From Cellulosimicrobium funkei (GTDB lineage Bacteria > Actinomycetota > Actinomycetes > Actinomycetales > Cellulomonadaceae): DNA of 61,380 nucleotides. Shown here piece by piece: positions 8,428 through 18,718 of this stretch. A model generated the notes under the pieces. That model did no database searches, had not been told where the DNA came from, and was given only the letters and a program-made list of their open reading frames with translations. The position numbers and the translations under genes are program-made. Where the stretch lies: positions 1 through 61,380 of the forward strand of contig NZ_JNBQ01000020.1 in NCBI RefSeq assembly GCF_001019615.1. The letters run 5' to 3'. Within the stretch, counting starts at the first letter, position 1; each line of letters opens with the position of its first letter.

Positions 8428-9864
8428 TCAGCGCAGGTACGCCGACAGCCCGCGGCGCAGGAACTGCCCGTGCCCAGGGCTGCCGTGGTACGTGCCGTCC
8501 TCGACGACCACGCGCCCGCGCGACATGACGACATCCACGTGCCCGTCGACCTCGAACCCCTCCCACGCCGAGTGGTCCATGTTCATGTGGTGCGTCTTCC
8601 CGTACCCGATCGACGTGCGCCCGGCAGGGTCGTAGACGACGACGTCGGCGTCCGCGCCCGGGGCGAGCACGCCCTTGCGGCCGTCGAGCCCGAACATGCG
8701 GGCCGGCGTCGTGCAGCACAGCTCGACCCACCGCTCGCGCGTGATGCGCCCGTCGACGACGCCCTGGTAGAGCAGGTCGAGGCGGTGCTCGACGCCGCCG
8801 ATCCCGTTGGGGATCTTCGAGAAGTCGCCGCGCCCGAGCTCCTTCTGCTCCTTCATGCAGAACGGGCAGTGGTCGGTGCTGACGACCGACAGGTCGCCGG
8901 TGCGCAGGTACCGCCACAGCTCGTCCTGGTGGCCCTCGGCGCGCGAGCGCAGCGGCGTCGAGCACACCCACTTGGCGCCCTCGAAGTCGCCCCACTCGTC
9001 GCTGCGCGCGGCGAGCTGTTCCTCCAGCGACAGGTAGAGGTACTGCGGGCACGTCTCGCCGAACACGTTGTGCCCCTCGTCGCGCGCCTGCGCGAGCGTC
9101 GCGACGGCCTGCTTCGCGGACATGTGCACCACGTACAGCGGCGCACCGGTCAGGCGCGCGAGCATGATCGCGCGGTGCGTCGCCTCCTCCTCGGTCTCCC
9201 ACGGTCGGCTCGTGCCATGGAAGTACGGGGCGGTGTCGCCCCGGTGGAGCGCCTCGCGCACGAGCACGTCGATCGCGATGCCGTTCTCGGCGTGCATCAT
9301 GATCACCGACCCGTTGTCGCGCGCCTTGCGCATCGCGCGCAGGATCTGCCCGTCGTCGCTGTAGAACACGCCCGGGTAGGCCATGAACAGCTTGAAGCTC
9401 GTGATGCCCTCGCTGACGAGCTCGTCCATGGCCTTGAGCGAGTCGTCGTCGACGCCCCCGAGGATCTGGTGGAACCCGTAGTCGATCGCGCACTGCCCGT
9501 CCGCCTTCGCGTGCCACGCGGCGAGCCCGTCCTGGACGCGCTCGCCGGTGCGCTGGACGGCGAAGTCGACGATCGTCGTCGTGCCGCCCCACGCCGCCGC
9601 ACGCGTCCCGGTCTCGAACGTGTCGGACGCGTTCGTCCCGCCGAACGGCAGCTCCATGTGGGTGTGGCAGTCGACGGCGCCCGGGATGACGTACATGCCG
9701 GTCGCGTCGATGACGCGCTCGGCGGACGCGGCGAGGTCGGCGCCCAGGCTCGTGTCCCCGGGCCGCAGGAGCGCGGCGACCTGCTCGCCGTCGACCAGCA
9801 CGTCGGCGGGCGTCGAGCCCGTGGGCCCGACGACGGTCCCTCCCCGGATCAGCGTGTGCGGCAT
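8428..9864 (-). CDS. hydA: Dihydropyrimidinase (D-hydantoinase)
   Basis: 478-residue cytoplasmic amidohydrolase that opens the ring of 5,6-dihydrouracil or dihydrothymine to N-carbamoyl-beta-amino acids. The metal site is visible: H67 and H69 in VDCHTHME, the carbamylated Lys K158 in TSFKLFMAYPG, and later His in MMHAENG and YVVHMSAKQA plus Asp in VSTDHCPF. Length is normal. It lies downstream of beta-ureidopropionase with a 27-base gap. A hydantoinase role is possible, but the neighbours favour pyrimidine degradation. Confidence 0.95.
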   Translation of the reverse strand: MPHTLIRGGTVVGPTGSTPADVLVDGEQVAALLRPGDTSLGADLAASAERVIDATGMYVIPGAVDCHTHMELPFGGTNASDTFETGTRAAAWGGTTTIVDFAVQRTGERVQDGLAAWHAKADGQCAIDYGFHQILGGVDDDSLKAMDELVSEGITSFKLFMAYPGVFYSDDGQILRAMRKARDNGSVIMMHAENGIAIDVLVREALHRGDTAPYFHGTSRPWETEEEATHRAIMLARLTGAPLYVVHMSAKQAVATLAQARDEGHNVFGETCPQYLYLSLEEQLAARSDEWGDFEGAKWVCSTPLRSRAEGHQDELWRYLRTGDLSVVSTDHCPFCMKEQKELGRGDFSKIPNGIGGVEHRLDLLYQGVVDGRITRERWVELCCTTPARMFGLDGRKGVLAPGADADVVVYDPAGRTSIGYGKTHHMNMDHSAWEGFEVDGHVDVVMSRGRVVVEDGTYHGSPGHGQFLRRGLSAYLR

Positions 9865-9891
9865 CGCGTGCTCCCCTCTCGGGTCCTCAGG

Positions 9892-10728
9892 TCACGGCCG
9901 GGTGAGGTCGTCGTAGGCGTCGGGCCGGCGGTCGCGGTAGAACTGCCACCGGTCGCGCACGACGCGCAGGAGGTCCAGGTCGAGGTCGCGCACGACGAGC
10001 TCCTCCTCGTGGTCGTCGGCGGGGTCGCCGACGAACGCGCCCTCCGGGTCGACGAAGTACGACGTGCCGTAGAAGTCGTCGTCGCCGAGGTCCTCGACGC
10101 CCACGCGGTTGATCGCGCCGACGTAGTACTCGTTGGCGACCGCCGCCGCCGGCTGCTCGAGCCTCCACAGGTAGTTCGACAGCCCGCGGCTGGTCGCGCT
10201 GGGGTTGAGCACGATCTCCGCGCCGTTCAGGCCGAGCGCGCGCCAGCCCTCCGGGAAGTGCCGGTCGTAGCAGATGTAGACGCCCACGCGCCCGACGGCG
10301 GTGTCGAACACCGGGTAGCCCAGGTTGCCGGGGCGGAAGTAGAACTTCTCCCAGAACCCGCGCACGTGCGGGATGTGCGTCTTGCGGTACTTGCCGAGAT
10401 AGCGCCCGTCCGCGTCGATCACCGCCGCGGTGTTGTACAGGACGCCCGGCTGCTCCTCCTCGTAGACCGGCAGCACGACGACGGTGCCCAGCTCGGCCGC
10501 GAGCGCCGAGAACCGCTCGACCGTGGGCCCGGGGACCGACTCGGCGTAGGCGTAGTACGCGGCGTCCTGCACCTGGCAGAAGTACGGCCCGTAGAACAGC
10601 TCCTGGAAGCACACGAGCTTCGCGCCCTGGTCGGCGGCGTCGCGCAGGTGCTTCTCGTGGACGTCGATCATCGACTCCTTGTCGCCCGTCCAGCGGACCT
10701 GGGTGAGCGCGGCACGCACGGTGGTCAT
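9892..10728 (-). CDS. Beta-ureidopropionase (N-carbamoyl-beta-alanine amidohydrolase), nitrilase family
   Basis: 278-residue nitrilase-superfamily enzyme releasing beta-alanine (or beta-aminoisobutyrate), CO2 and ammonia. The catalytic Glu-Lys-Cys triad is visible as E43 (CFQELFYGPYF), K116 (KYRKTHIP) and C153 (YICYDRHFPE). The FWEKFYFRPGN segment is characteristic of the carbamoylputrescine amidase/beta-ureidopropionase branch. Context next to dihydropyrimidinase and a beta-alanine-type aminotransferase decides in favour of beta-ureidopropionase. Confidence 0.9.
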   Translation of the reverse strand: MTTVRAALTQVRWTGDKESMIDVHEKHLRDAADQGAKLVCFQELFYGPYFCQVQDAAYYAYAESVPGPTVERFSALAAELGTVVVLPVYEEEQPGVLYNTAAVIDADGRYLGKYRKTHIPHVRGFWEKFYFRPGNLGYPVFDTAVGRVGVYICYDRHFPEGWRALGLNGAEIVLNPSATSRGLSNYLWRLEQPAAAVANEYYVGAINRVGVEDLGDDDFYGTSYFVDPEGAFVGDPADDHEEELVVRDLDLDLLRVVRDRWQFYRDRRPDAYDDLTRP

Positions 10729-10745
10729 GACCCCTCCTCAGTTGT

Positions 10746-10797
10746 GGGCATGAAATGGGCCTGGTCTGGGGGCGCGAACCGGGCCCTTCTCATGCCC
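10746..10797. other. Intercistronic hairpin after the aminotransferase stop
   Basis: Arms at 10746-10761 and 10782-10797 pair 8 bp (GGGCATGA) and 5 bp (GGGCC) around a 3-base internal mismatch. The structure overlaps the aminotransferase stop codon at 10790 and lies before the beta-ureidopropionase start. It could partly terminate transcription or protect the upstream message. Confidence 0.45.
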
Positions 10798-12190
10798 GCA
10801 CCGCCTCGGCCTGCTCGTCGGCGACGTCGAGAGCCGCGTCGATCGCGGCGAGGCCGTGCTCGAGGTCGGCGGCAGACGTGACGAGCGGCGGCGCGACGTG
10901 CATGCGGTTGAAGTGCACGAACGGCCACACGCCGCGCTCCTTCACCGCGGCGACGACGGCGGCCATCGGCGCGGCCGCAGGCCCGCTCGCGTTGAACGGG
11001 ACGAGCGGTTCGCGCGTCTCCCGGTCGCGCACGAGCTCGACCGCCCAGAAGAACCCGAGCCCGCGGACCTCCCCGACGCTCGGGTGCCGGTCCGCGATCT
11101 CGCGCAGCCGCTTCCCGATGACGTCCGCGCCGAGCGTCCGCACCCGCTCCAGGATCCGGTCGTCCTCGAACGTGCGGACCGACTCGACCCCCACCGCGCA
11201 CGCGAGCGGGTGGCCGGAGTAGGTGAGGCCCCCGGGAAAGACGCGGTCGTCGAACGTCCGCGCGACGTGCTCCCCCAGGACGACGCCGCCCAGCGGCACG
11301 TAGCCCGAGTTCACGCCCTTGGCGAAGGTCACGAGGTCGGGCACGACGCCCCACCGGTCCACCGCGAACCACTCGCCCACCCGGCCGAACCCGACCATGA
11401 CCTCGTCGGTCACCAGGAGGATGCCGTGCTCGTCGCACAGCGCGCGCACGCCCTCGAGGTAGCCGTCGGGCGGGATGAGCACGCCGTTGGTCCCGACGAT
11501 CGTCTCGAGCAGGATCGCCGCGATCGTCCCCGGCCCCTCGAGCTGCACCACCTCGCGCAGGTGGGCGAGCGCACGCACGCCCTCCTCCGCGTCGTCTCGC
11601 GCCCCGAACGCGGAGCGGTACGCGTACGGGCCGAGGAAGTGCCGCACGTGCGGGTCGGGCGAGACCTCGTTGGGCCAGCGCCGCGGGTCGCCCGTGAGGG
11701 AGATCGCCGTCGTCGTGTTGCCGTGGTACGACCGGTACGCGGCGAGCACCTTCGCGCGCCCGGTGTGCAGGCGCGCGAGCCGGACCGCGTTCTCGACGGC
11801 GTCGGCCCCGCCGTTCGTGAAGAAGACGCGCCACCGTCGCTCGTCGCCGGTCGCCGGCCCGCCGTCCCGCGCGCCCGGGGCGCGCTCCGCGATCAGCCGG
11901 GCGAGCTCGCCCCGCACGTCGTTGGCGAACGTCGGGCCGACGGTCGCGAGCCGGCCCGCCTGCGCCTGGAGCGCCGCGACGAGCCGCGGGTGCTGGTGGC
12001 CCAGGTTGAGGTTCACGAGCTGGGACGCGAAGTCGAGGTAGCGGTTGCCGTCCTCGTCCCAGAACCACGCGCCCTCCCCGCCGGCGACGGGCAGCGGGTC
12101 GATCGCGCCCTGCGCGGACCACGAGTGGAAGACGTAGCGGTCGTCTGCGCGCGTGGTCGACGTGCGCCGGGCGAGCTCCTCCGTCGTCAT
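10790..12190 (-). CDS. Class III aminotransferase (probable beta-alanine:pyruvate type)
   Basis: 466-residue PLP-dependent omega-aminotransferase. The internal aldimine Lys is K291 in TFAKGVNSGYVPLGG; VTDEVMVGFGR holds the cofactor-binding Asp; FTNGGADAVENAVRLAR is the phosphate-binding region. In this operon it most likely converts beta-alanine (or beta-aminoisobutyrate) to the semialdehyde used by the adjacent mmsA product; taurine or other omega-amino acids are possible. It starts 7 bases after the mmsA stop. The residue 1-20 segment is unconserved-looking. Confidence 0.88.
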   Translation of the reverse strand: MTTEELARRTSTTRADDRYVFHSWSAQGAIDPLPVAGGEGAWFWDEDGNRYLDFASQLVNLNLGHQHPRLVAALQAQAGRLATVGPTFANDVRGELARLIAERAPGARDGGPATGDERRWRVFFTNGGADAVENAVRLARLHTGRAKVLAAYRSYHGNTTTAISLTGDPRRWPNEVSPDPHVRHFLGPYAYRSAFGARDDAEEGVRALAHLREVVQLEGPGTIAAILLETIVGTNGVLIPPDGYLEGVRALCDEHGILLVTDEVMVGFGRVGEWFAVDRWGVVPDLVTFAKGVNSGYVPLGGVVLGEHVARTFDDRVFPGGLTYSGHPLACAVGVESVRTFEDDRILERVRTLGADVIGKRLREIADRHPSVGEVRGLGFFWAVELVRDRETREPLVPFNASGPAAAPMAAVVAAVKERGVWPFVHFNRMHVAPPLVTSAADLEHGLAAIDAALDVADEQAEAVRA

Positions 12191-12197
12191 CGGGCGC

Positions 12198-13781
<1,584 letters not shown>

Positions 13782-13859
13782 GTCCTCGCCTCCTCGCGCG
13801 CCGAGGTGGTGGCGCGCCGTCGCAGCCGATCCCTCAGTCTGGCACGGAAGACCCGATCG

Positions 13860-13875
13860 TGTGGTGCGGATCACA
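13860..13875. promoter_or_regulatory. CRP/GlxR-like site TGTGG-N6-TCACA
   Basis: TGTGGTGCGGATCACA matches the CRP-family consensus TGTGA-N6-TCACA with one mismatch. It lies in the divergent region between mmsA (start 13781) and the membrane EEP gene (start 13902), 79 bases from one and 26 bases from the other. The centre is about 34 bases before the predicted leaderless start of the plus-strand gene, where binding could repress or activate. Confidence 0.6.
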
Positions 13876-13887
13876 GCGCCCGCCCGG

Positions 13888-13893
13888 TAGCGT
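13888..13893 (+). promoter_or_regulatory. Leaderless -10 box TAGCGT
   Basis: TAGCGT lies 8 bases before the GTG at 13902, with no ribosome binding site between. This supports a leaderless transcript and fixes the start of the membrane EEP gene. Confidence 0.55.
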
Positions 13894-13901
13894 CGTGCCT
13901 C

Positions 13902-16025
13902 GTGAGCGCAGCGCAGCCCCCGCCCGTCCGGCCCGTTCCCCGGCCCGCCACCCGGTTCGACCGCGCGGCCCTCCTCCCGCTCCTGCTCGTCGTGACGGTC
14001 ACCGCGATCGTCGTCGAGCTCGTCCGGTCGAGCGGCCCCCTGCTCGACCACGCGTTCTCCGCCGGCGTCGTCACCGTGGCCCTCACGGCGCTCGCGACGT
14101 ACGCCGCCCCCGGCGTCCTCGTCGTGATGATCGCGGCACGCCTCGAGCTCACGGGGAGGGTCGTGCTGCTCGCCGTGGCCGCGCTCGTCGTGGCCCGCCT
14201 CGCGCTCCAGGGGCTCGGCGCGGCGATCACCGCGGGCGTCGACCTCGGGCTCGTGCGGTACGGCGTCGGGCTCGCGACCGTCGCGCTCGGGATCGGCGTG
14301 CTCGTGCTCGTGGCCGCGTTCGCGAGCGGGACGCCGGCCCGCGACGGCACGGACCTCGACGCCGCGCGCGCTCCCGAGGGCGTGCCGGAACCTGTGCCGG
14401 CCCGGCCGGACGGGCGCCTCGCGCGCGGGTCCCTCGTCGCCCTCGGCGTCGTGCTCGGCGCCCTGCTCGCCGGGGCGGTGAGCGCCGCCCTCGGCACGTG
14501 GGACGCCTACTGGCGGTCCGACGTCGCGGCGTGGGTCGTGACGGTCGCCGTCGCCGCCGCCGCGGTCGCGTGCGCGTGGGTTCTGCGGGGCCGCGCCGCG
14601 TGGCCGGGCGCGCGCGGGCTGTGGGTGCTCGGCCCGTTCGTCGCGCTCGCGGTGCAGGTGCTCGCCAACCCGGCGTTCGCCGCGTCCCAGGCGGGCGTCG
14701 CGCTGCCGTTCGCCGTCGCCGCCCTGGCCGTCGCGGCCGTGCTCGCCGCGTGGTTCGTCCCATGGGCGGGCCGGTCGACCCGGCCCGGGTCGCCATGGCT
14801 GTCCCCCGCCGTGCTCGTCGCCGGCGTCGCGGTGGTGTTCCTCGCCGTGCCGCGCCTCGACGGTCCCGGAACCGTGGGCGGCTGGGCGCTGCTCGCGCTG
14901 CTCGTGCTCCTGGTCCCCGCGGCCGCGCGGACGCTCGCCCTCGCCCTGACGAAGACAGCGCGCCCGCTCACATGGCTGCGGCTCGCGGGCGCGGCGAGCG
15001 TCGCCGGGCTCACGACCGCCGTGCCCCTGCTCGGGTACCAGCTGGAGTACGACGTCCCGCTCCCCGTCCCCCACACGCTCGTCCCCGTCGCGGCCGCGCT
15101 CGCGCTCGCCGTGCCGGCGGTCGCCGCCGGGCTCCGCGCCCGCGGTGCGTCGACGGCCCCGGCCGACCCCGCGGGGTCGGGGACGACGACCGCCGCCGAG
15201 GGCACCGGCGTCCCGGCGCTCGCCGTCGGCGGGGCGGTCGCGGTGCTCGCGCTCGTCGGGGTCACCCAGGTCCACGTGCCGACGACGACGTCGGCCGTCG
15301 CCGACTACCCGGTCGGTGAGCTGCGCGTGCTCGACTGGAACCTGCACTACGGCGTGAGCGCCGACCCGTCGGTCCGGCTCGACGAGATGGTCGCGACCAT
15401 CGAGGACTCCGGCGCCGACGTCGTCACCCTTCAGGAGGTCTCCCGCGGCTGGGTGCTCGGCGGGGGCGCCGACATGGCGACCTACCTCGCGCGCGAGACC
15501 GGGATGCGCGTCGCCTTCGTCCCCGCGGCCGACCGGCAGTTCGGCAACGCGCTCCTGTGGGACCCGCTGCGCGGCGACCTCGCCGACGTCGTCCGCCACG
15601 CCCTGCCGTACGGCGCCGGGCCGCAGGAGCGCTCGGCGATCTCGGCCACGCTCGACGCCGGGGGCGTCCCCGTGCGCGTCACGTCGGTGCACCTCCAGCA
15701 CCGCCAGGAGAACACGCCGACCCGCCTCGACCAGCTCGAGACCCTCCTCGCCGACGAGCCGGTGGAGGGCGCGTCCGTCCTCGCGGGAGACCTCAACGCC
15801 GAGCCCGGCTGGGACGAGATCACCTTCCTCGAGGAGCAGGGCCTCGAGAGCGGTCAGGACGCCGCCGGCGACCCGGACGCGCTCACGTCGCCCTCCATTG
15901 CGCCAGCCCATCGCATCGACTGGGTCTTCGGCTCCGACGACGTGACCTTCCGCTCCTTCGAGGTCCTCGACGACACCGCCTCCGACCACCGCCCACTGCT
16001 CGCCGAGCTCCGCGCCCGCGACTGA
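13902..16025 (+). CDS. Membrane-anchored endonuclease/exonuclease/phosphatase (EEP) family protein
   Basis: 707 residues. Residues ~20-455 are strongly hydrophobic with about ten to twelve membrane segments. From about residue 473 follows an EEP domain with all the usual catalytic motifs: DWNLHY, TLQEVS, SVHLQHRQ, AGDLNAEPGW, HRIDWVFG and SDHRPL. EEP domains cleave phosphodiester or phosphomonoester bonds in nucleic acids, phosphoinositides or sphingolipids. Here the domain would sit at the membrane, so a lipid or extracellular nucleic-acid substrate is plausible but not shown. No operon partner is evident. Confidence 0.8.
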   Translation: MSAAQPPPVRPVPRPATRFDRAALLPLLLVVTVTAIVVELVRSSGPLLDHAFSAGVVTVALTALATYAAPGVLVVMIAARLELTGRVVLLAVAALVVARLALQGLGAAITAGVDLGLVRYGVGLATVALGIGVLVLVAAFASGTPARDGTDLDAARAPEGVPEPVPARPDGRLARGSLVALGVVLGALLAGAVSAALGTWDAYWRSDVAAWVVTVAVAAAAVACAWVLRGRAAWPGARGLWVLGPFVALAVQVLANPAFAASQAGVALPFAVAALAVAAVLAAWFVPWAGRSTRPGSPWLSPAVLVAGVAVVFLAVPRLDGPGTVGGWALLALLVLLVPAAARTLALALTKTARPLTWLRLAGAASVAGLTTAVPLLGYQLEYDVPLPVPHTLVPVAAALALAVPAVAAGLRARGASTAPADPAGSGTTTAAEGTGVPALAVGGAVAVLALVGVTQVHVPTTTSAVADYPVGELRVLDWNLHYGVSADPSVRLDEMVATIEDSGADVVTLQEVSRGWVLGGGADMATYLARETGMRVAFVPAADRQFGNALLWDPLRGDLADVVRHALPYGAGPQERSAISATLDAGGVPVRVTSVHLQHRQENTPTRLDQLETLLADEPVEGASVLAGDLNAEPGWDEITFLEEQGLESGQDAAGDPDALTSPSIAPAHRIDWVFGSDDVTFRSFEVLDDTASDHRPLLAELRARD

Positions 16026-16042
16026 CTCGCGGGACCGGCCGC

Positions 16043-16048
16043 TAGGGT
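16043..16048 (+). promoter_or_regulatory. Leaderless -10 box TAGGGT
   Basis: TAGGGT ends 6 bases before the ATG at 16055. The gene would have its own promoter only 18 bases after the upstream stop codon. Confidence 0.55.
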
Positions 16049-16054
16049 CGAGGG

Positions 16055-16528
16055 ATGCGCATCGAGCTGACCGTGACCGAGGCCGTGGAGATCGCGCGCG
16101 CGACGGGCGGGCTGCCGCCGTACGTGCGCTCGGTGACGAGCGAGGGCGACGACGTGCGGGTCGTCGTCGACCTGCGCGAGGTGCCCGACCCGCCGTCGGC
16201 GCTCAAGCTCGCCGCCCGGCTGGTCCCCGTGGTGCGGGCGACGCTGCACGTCGAGTCGGTCGTGGCAGGCACCGCCGTGCTCGCGGTCGAGGCCAACGCC
16301 GCCGGACTGCCCGCGCACAAGCTGCTCGGGTTCGTCGAGGCGCCGCTCCAGGGCGCGCTCCGCTCGCACGGGCTGCCGCCCCAGGCGGTGCGCGTGCTGC
16401 CCGACGCGCGGGTCGCGGTCGACGTGCAGGCGCTGCTCGGCGGCGTGCTCGAGCACACCTTCCCGGGGTTCCAGCTCACCGAGCTCGCCTTCGCGGACGG
16501 GACGCTGCGCCTGGACGGCCGGCTCTGA
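16055..16528 (+). CDS. Hypothetical protein, actinobacterial
   Basis: 157 residues, no signal peptide or membrane segment, not recognised with certainty. It begins MRIELTVTEAVEIAR and alternates amphipathic helices and beta-like strands; PDARVAVDVQALLGGVLEHT near the C-terminus looks structured. The start is supported by the TAGGGT box 6 bases upstream. The next gene starts one base after its stop, so the two are probably co-transcribed. No function is proposed. Confidence 0.75.
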   Translation: MRIELTVTEAVEIARATGGLPPYVRSVTSEGDDVRVVVDLREVPDPPSALKLAARLVPVVRATLHVESVVAGTAVLAVEANAAGLPAHKLLGFVEAPLQGALRSHGLPPQAVRVLPDARVAVDVQALLGGVLEHTFPGFQLTELAFADGTLRLDGRL

Positions 16529-16529
16529 G

Positions 16530-17123
16530 GTGTCGCGCCAGCAGGCGGACGGCCGGGCCGTCGCGCCGCTCCTCGTCCTGCTCGGCCCCGCGGCCACCGG
16601 CAAGTCCACGATCGGCGAGCTCGTGGCCGGGCTGCTCGGGGTCCCGTTCGTCGACCTCGACGCCGTCGCGGACGACTACTACCCGGAGGTCGGGTGGAGC
16701 GTCGACCGGCTCGTCGAGCGCATCGCGGTCATCGGCCGGGTCGCGGCGGAGCGGGAGTGGGAACCGGCGCGGGCGCACGCCGTCCAGCGTGCGGTCGCCG
16801 AGCACCCCGGCGCGGTGCTCGCGCTCGGTGCGGGGCACGCGTCGTACACGGACCCGGCGTGCGTGGAGCGCGTCCGCACGGCGCTCGCGCCCGTGCCGCA
16901 CGTCGTCCTCGTCCTGCCCGGCACCGACCGCGAGCACGCCCTGACGGTGCTGCGGGCCCGGTCGGTCGCGTCAAAGGGCACGGACTGGGTCCGCGACGGC
17001 CACGACTTCCTCGCCGAGTGGTTCGACGACGTCGGCACGCGCGACCTGGCGCACCGCACGTTCGTCACCGGGGCGGAGGAGCCGGGCGCGAGCGCGCGGA
17101 GGCTCGTCGCCCTGCTCGGCTGA
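16530..17123 (+). CDS. Shikimate-kinase-like P-loop protein
   Basis: 197 residues with a Walker A motif GPAATGKST (residues 19-27), followed by VPFVDLDAVADDYY, the position where shikimate/gluconate kinases carry the substrate Asp. It lacks an obvious shikimate-binding GGG loop; ALGAGHASYTD occurs in its place. It is therefore probably a small-molecule kinase of that superfamily rather than AroK itself. GTG start one base after the previous stop. The final segment (HRTFVTGAEEPGASARRLV) resembles a nucleotide-kinase C-terminus. Substrate unknown. Confidence 0.7.
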   Translation: MSRQQADGRAVAPLLVLLGPAATGKSTIGELVAGLLGVPFVDLDAVADDYYPEVGWSVDRLVERIAVIGRVAAEREWEPARAHAVQRAVAEHPGAVLALGAGHASYTDPACVERVRTALAPVPHVVLVLPGTDREHALTVLRARSVASKGTDWVRDGHDFLAEWFDDVGTRDLAHRTFVTGAEEPGASARRLVALLG

Positions 17124-17147
17124 GGAGCTCGCTTGAGGCGGGCGCTG

Positions 17148-18599
17148 TCAGTCCTCGCGGTGGTGCAGCATGCGCGCCACCTCGGCGATGGACCCCGAGA
17201 GCGACGGGTAGACGGTGAAGGCCGACGCGACGTCGTCGACCGTCAGCCGGTGGGACACGGCGAGCGTGATGGGGAAGACGAGCTCGCTCGCGCGCGGCGC
17301 GACGACGACCCCGCCGAGGACGACCCCCGCCTCGGGGTGCGCGAAGAGCTTGACGAAGCCGTCGCGCATGCCGAGCATCTTGGCGCGCGGGTTGCGCGCG
17401 AGCGGCAGCACGGTCGTGACGTACTTGCTGCTCTGCGCCTTGAGCTGCTCCTCGCTGTACCCGACGGTCGCGATCTCGGGCGCGGTGAAGATGTTCGCCG
17501 CGACGGTGCGCAGCTTGATCGGCACGACCGCGTCGCCGAGCGCGTGCGACATGGCGACCCGGCCCTGCATCGCGGCGACCGACGCGAGCGGCAGCACGCC
17601 GGTGCAGTCGCCGGCCGCGTAGACGCCGCGCACGGACGTGCGCGACACCTTGTCCACCTCCACGTGGCCGCTCGGCGTGAGCCGGACCCCGGCCTCCTCG
17701 AGGCCGATGCCGCTCGTCGACGGGATGGCGCCGACGGCGATGAGGACGTGCGAGCCCTCGACGACGCGGCCGTCGGAGAGCGTGACGCGCACGCCGTCCT
17801 CGGTGCGCTCGGCGGACTCGGCACGGGACCGCGACATGACGGTCATGCCGCGGGAGCGGAACACACCCTCGAGCAGCTCCGCGGCGTCGGCGTCCTCCCC
17901 CGGGAGCACGCGGTCGCGGCTCGACACGAGCACGACGTCGGACCCCAGCGCGTTGTACGCGCCCGCGAACTCGGCGCCCGTGACGCCCGACCCGACGACG
18001 ATCAGCCGCTCCGGCAGCTCGGACAGGTTGTAGAGCTGCGTCCACGTGAGGATGCGCTCGCCGTCGGGCTGCGCCGTCGGCAGGACGCGCGGCGTCGCAC
18101 CGACCGCGAGGAGGATCACGTCGGCGTCGAGCACGACGGGCCCGTCCGCGCCGTCGGGCGAGTCGACGACGACGCGCTCGGGGCCGTCGAGGCGACCCGC
18201 GCCGATGACGACGCGCACGCCCTCGCGCTCGAGGCGCGCGTGGATGTCCGCCGACTGCGCGGCCGCGAGCGCCATGACGCGCGTGTTCACGGCCTCGAGG
18301 TCGACGATGTGGCGGCGCATCGCGGGGTGCTGCGCCTTGGCGGTGTCGACGGGCAGGCGGATCCCGAGCTCGGCGGCGCGCTCGGCGATGGTCATCCAGT
18401 CGGCGGTCGCGATGAGGGTCTTGGAGGGGACGACGTCGGTCAGCACGGCCGCGCCGCCGAGGCCGTGGCGCTCGACGACGGTCACGTCGGCGCCGAGCCG
18501 GCGGGCGACGAGAGCGGCCTCGTACCCTCCGGGCCCGCCTCCGAGGACGACGATGCGGGTGGCCTGGTGGTCGATGCTCGCGTGCGTCACGCCGGACAT
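17148..18599 (-). CDS. lpdA: NAD(P)H-quinone dehydrogenase, LpdA-type flavoprotein
   Basis: 483-residue member of the flavoprotein disulfide reductase family with FAD motif GGGPGG (residues 20-25), NAD(P)-binding GSGVTGAEFAGAYNALG and second FAD motif VYAAGDCTG. The usual redox-active CxxxxC is absent: the region reads GLGGAAVLTDVVPSK (residues 46-60). This matches mycobacterial LpdA (Rv3303c), which reduces quinones rather than disulfides, so it is not a lipoamide dehydrogenase. Single-gene unit, divergent from the purine nucleoside phosphorylase gene as in mycobacteria. Confidence 0.9.
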   Translation of the reverse strand: MSGVTHASIDHQATRIVVLGGGPGGYEAALVARRLGADVTVVERHGLGGAAVLTDVVPSKTLIATADWMTIAERAAELGIRLPVDTAKAQHPAMRRHIVDLEAVNTRVMALAAAQSADIHARLEREGVRVVIGAGRLDGPERVVVDSPDGADGPVVLDADVILLAVGATPRVLPTAQPDGERILTWTQLYNLSELPERLIVVGSGVTGAEFAGAYNALGSDVVLVSSRDRVLPGEDADAAELLEGVFRSRGMTVMSRSRAESAERTEDGVRVTLSDGRVVEGSHVLIAVGAIPSTSGIGLEEAGVRLTPSGHVEVDKVSRTSVRGVYAAGDCTGVLPLASVAAMQGRVAMSHALGDAVVPIKLRTVAANIFTAPEIATVGYSEEQLKAQSSKYVTTVLPLARNPRAKMLGMRDGFVKLFAHPEAGVVLGGVVVAPRASELVFPITLAVSHRLTVDDVASAFTVYPSLSGSIAEVARMLHHRED

Positions 18600-18705
18600 T
18601 CTGTCAGGCCGTCGCGTCCCGCGGTGTCAGCATGCGAGACGCCGACGCCGGTGAGGGGCGCGCGGTGGCGCCGACCCTCGTCGGGTCGCGTGCCCGGGGA
18701 CGGAC

Positions 18706-18711
18706 TAGCCT
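18706..18711 (+). promoter_or_regulatory. Leaderless -10 box TAGCCT
   Basis: TAGCCT ends 7 bases before the ATG at 18719, consistent with a leaderless message for the PNP-mutase pair and fixing the PNP start. Confidence 0.55.
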
Positions 18712-18718
18712 TGCGACC

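Noticed and set aside
17148-18599. Lipoamide dehydrogenase (dihydrolipoyl) annotation
   Set aside because: The redox-active CxxxxC is missing, so the LpdA quinone reductase assignment is better.
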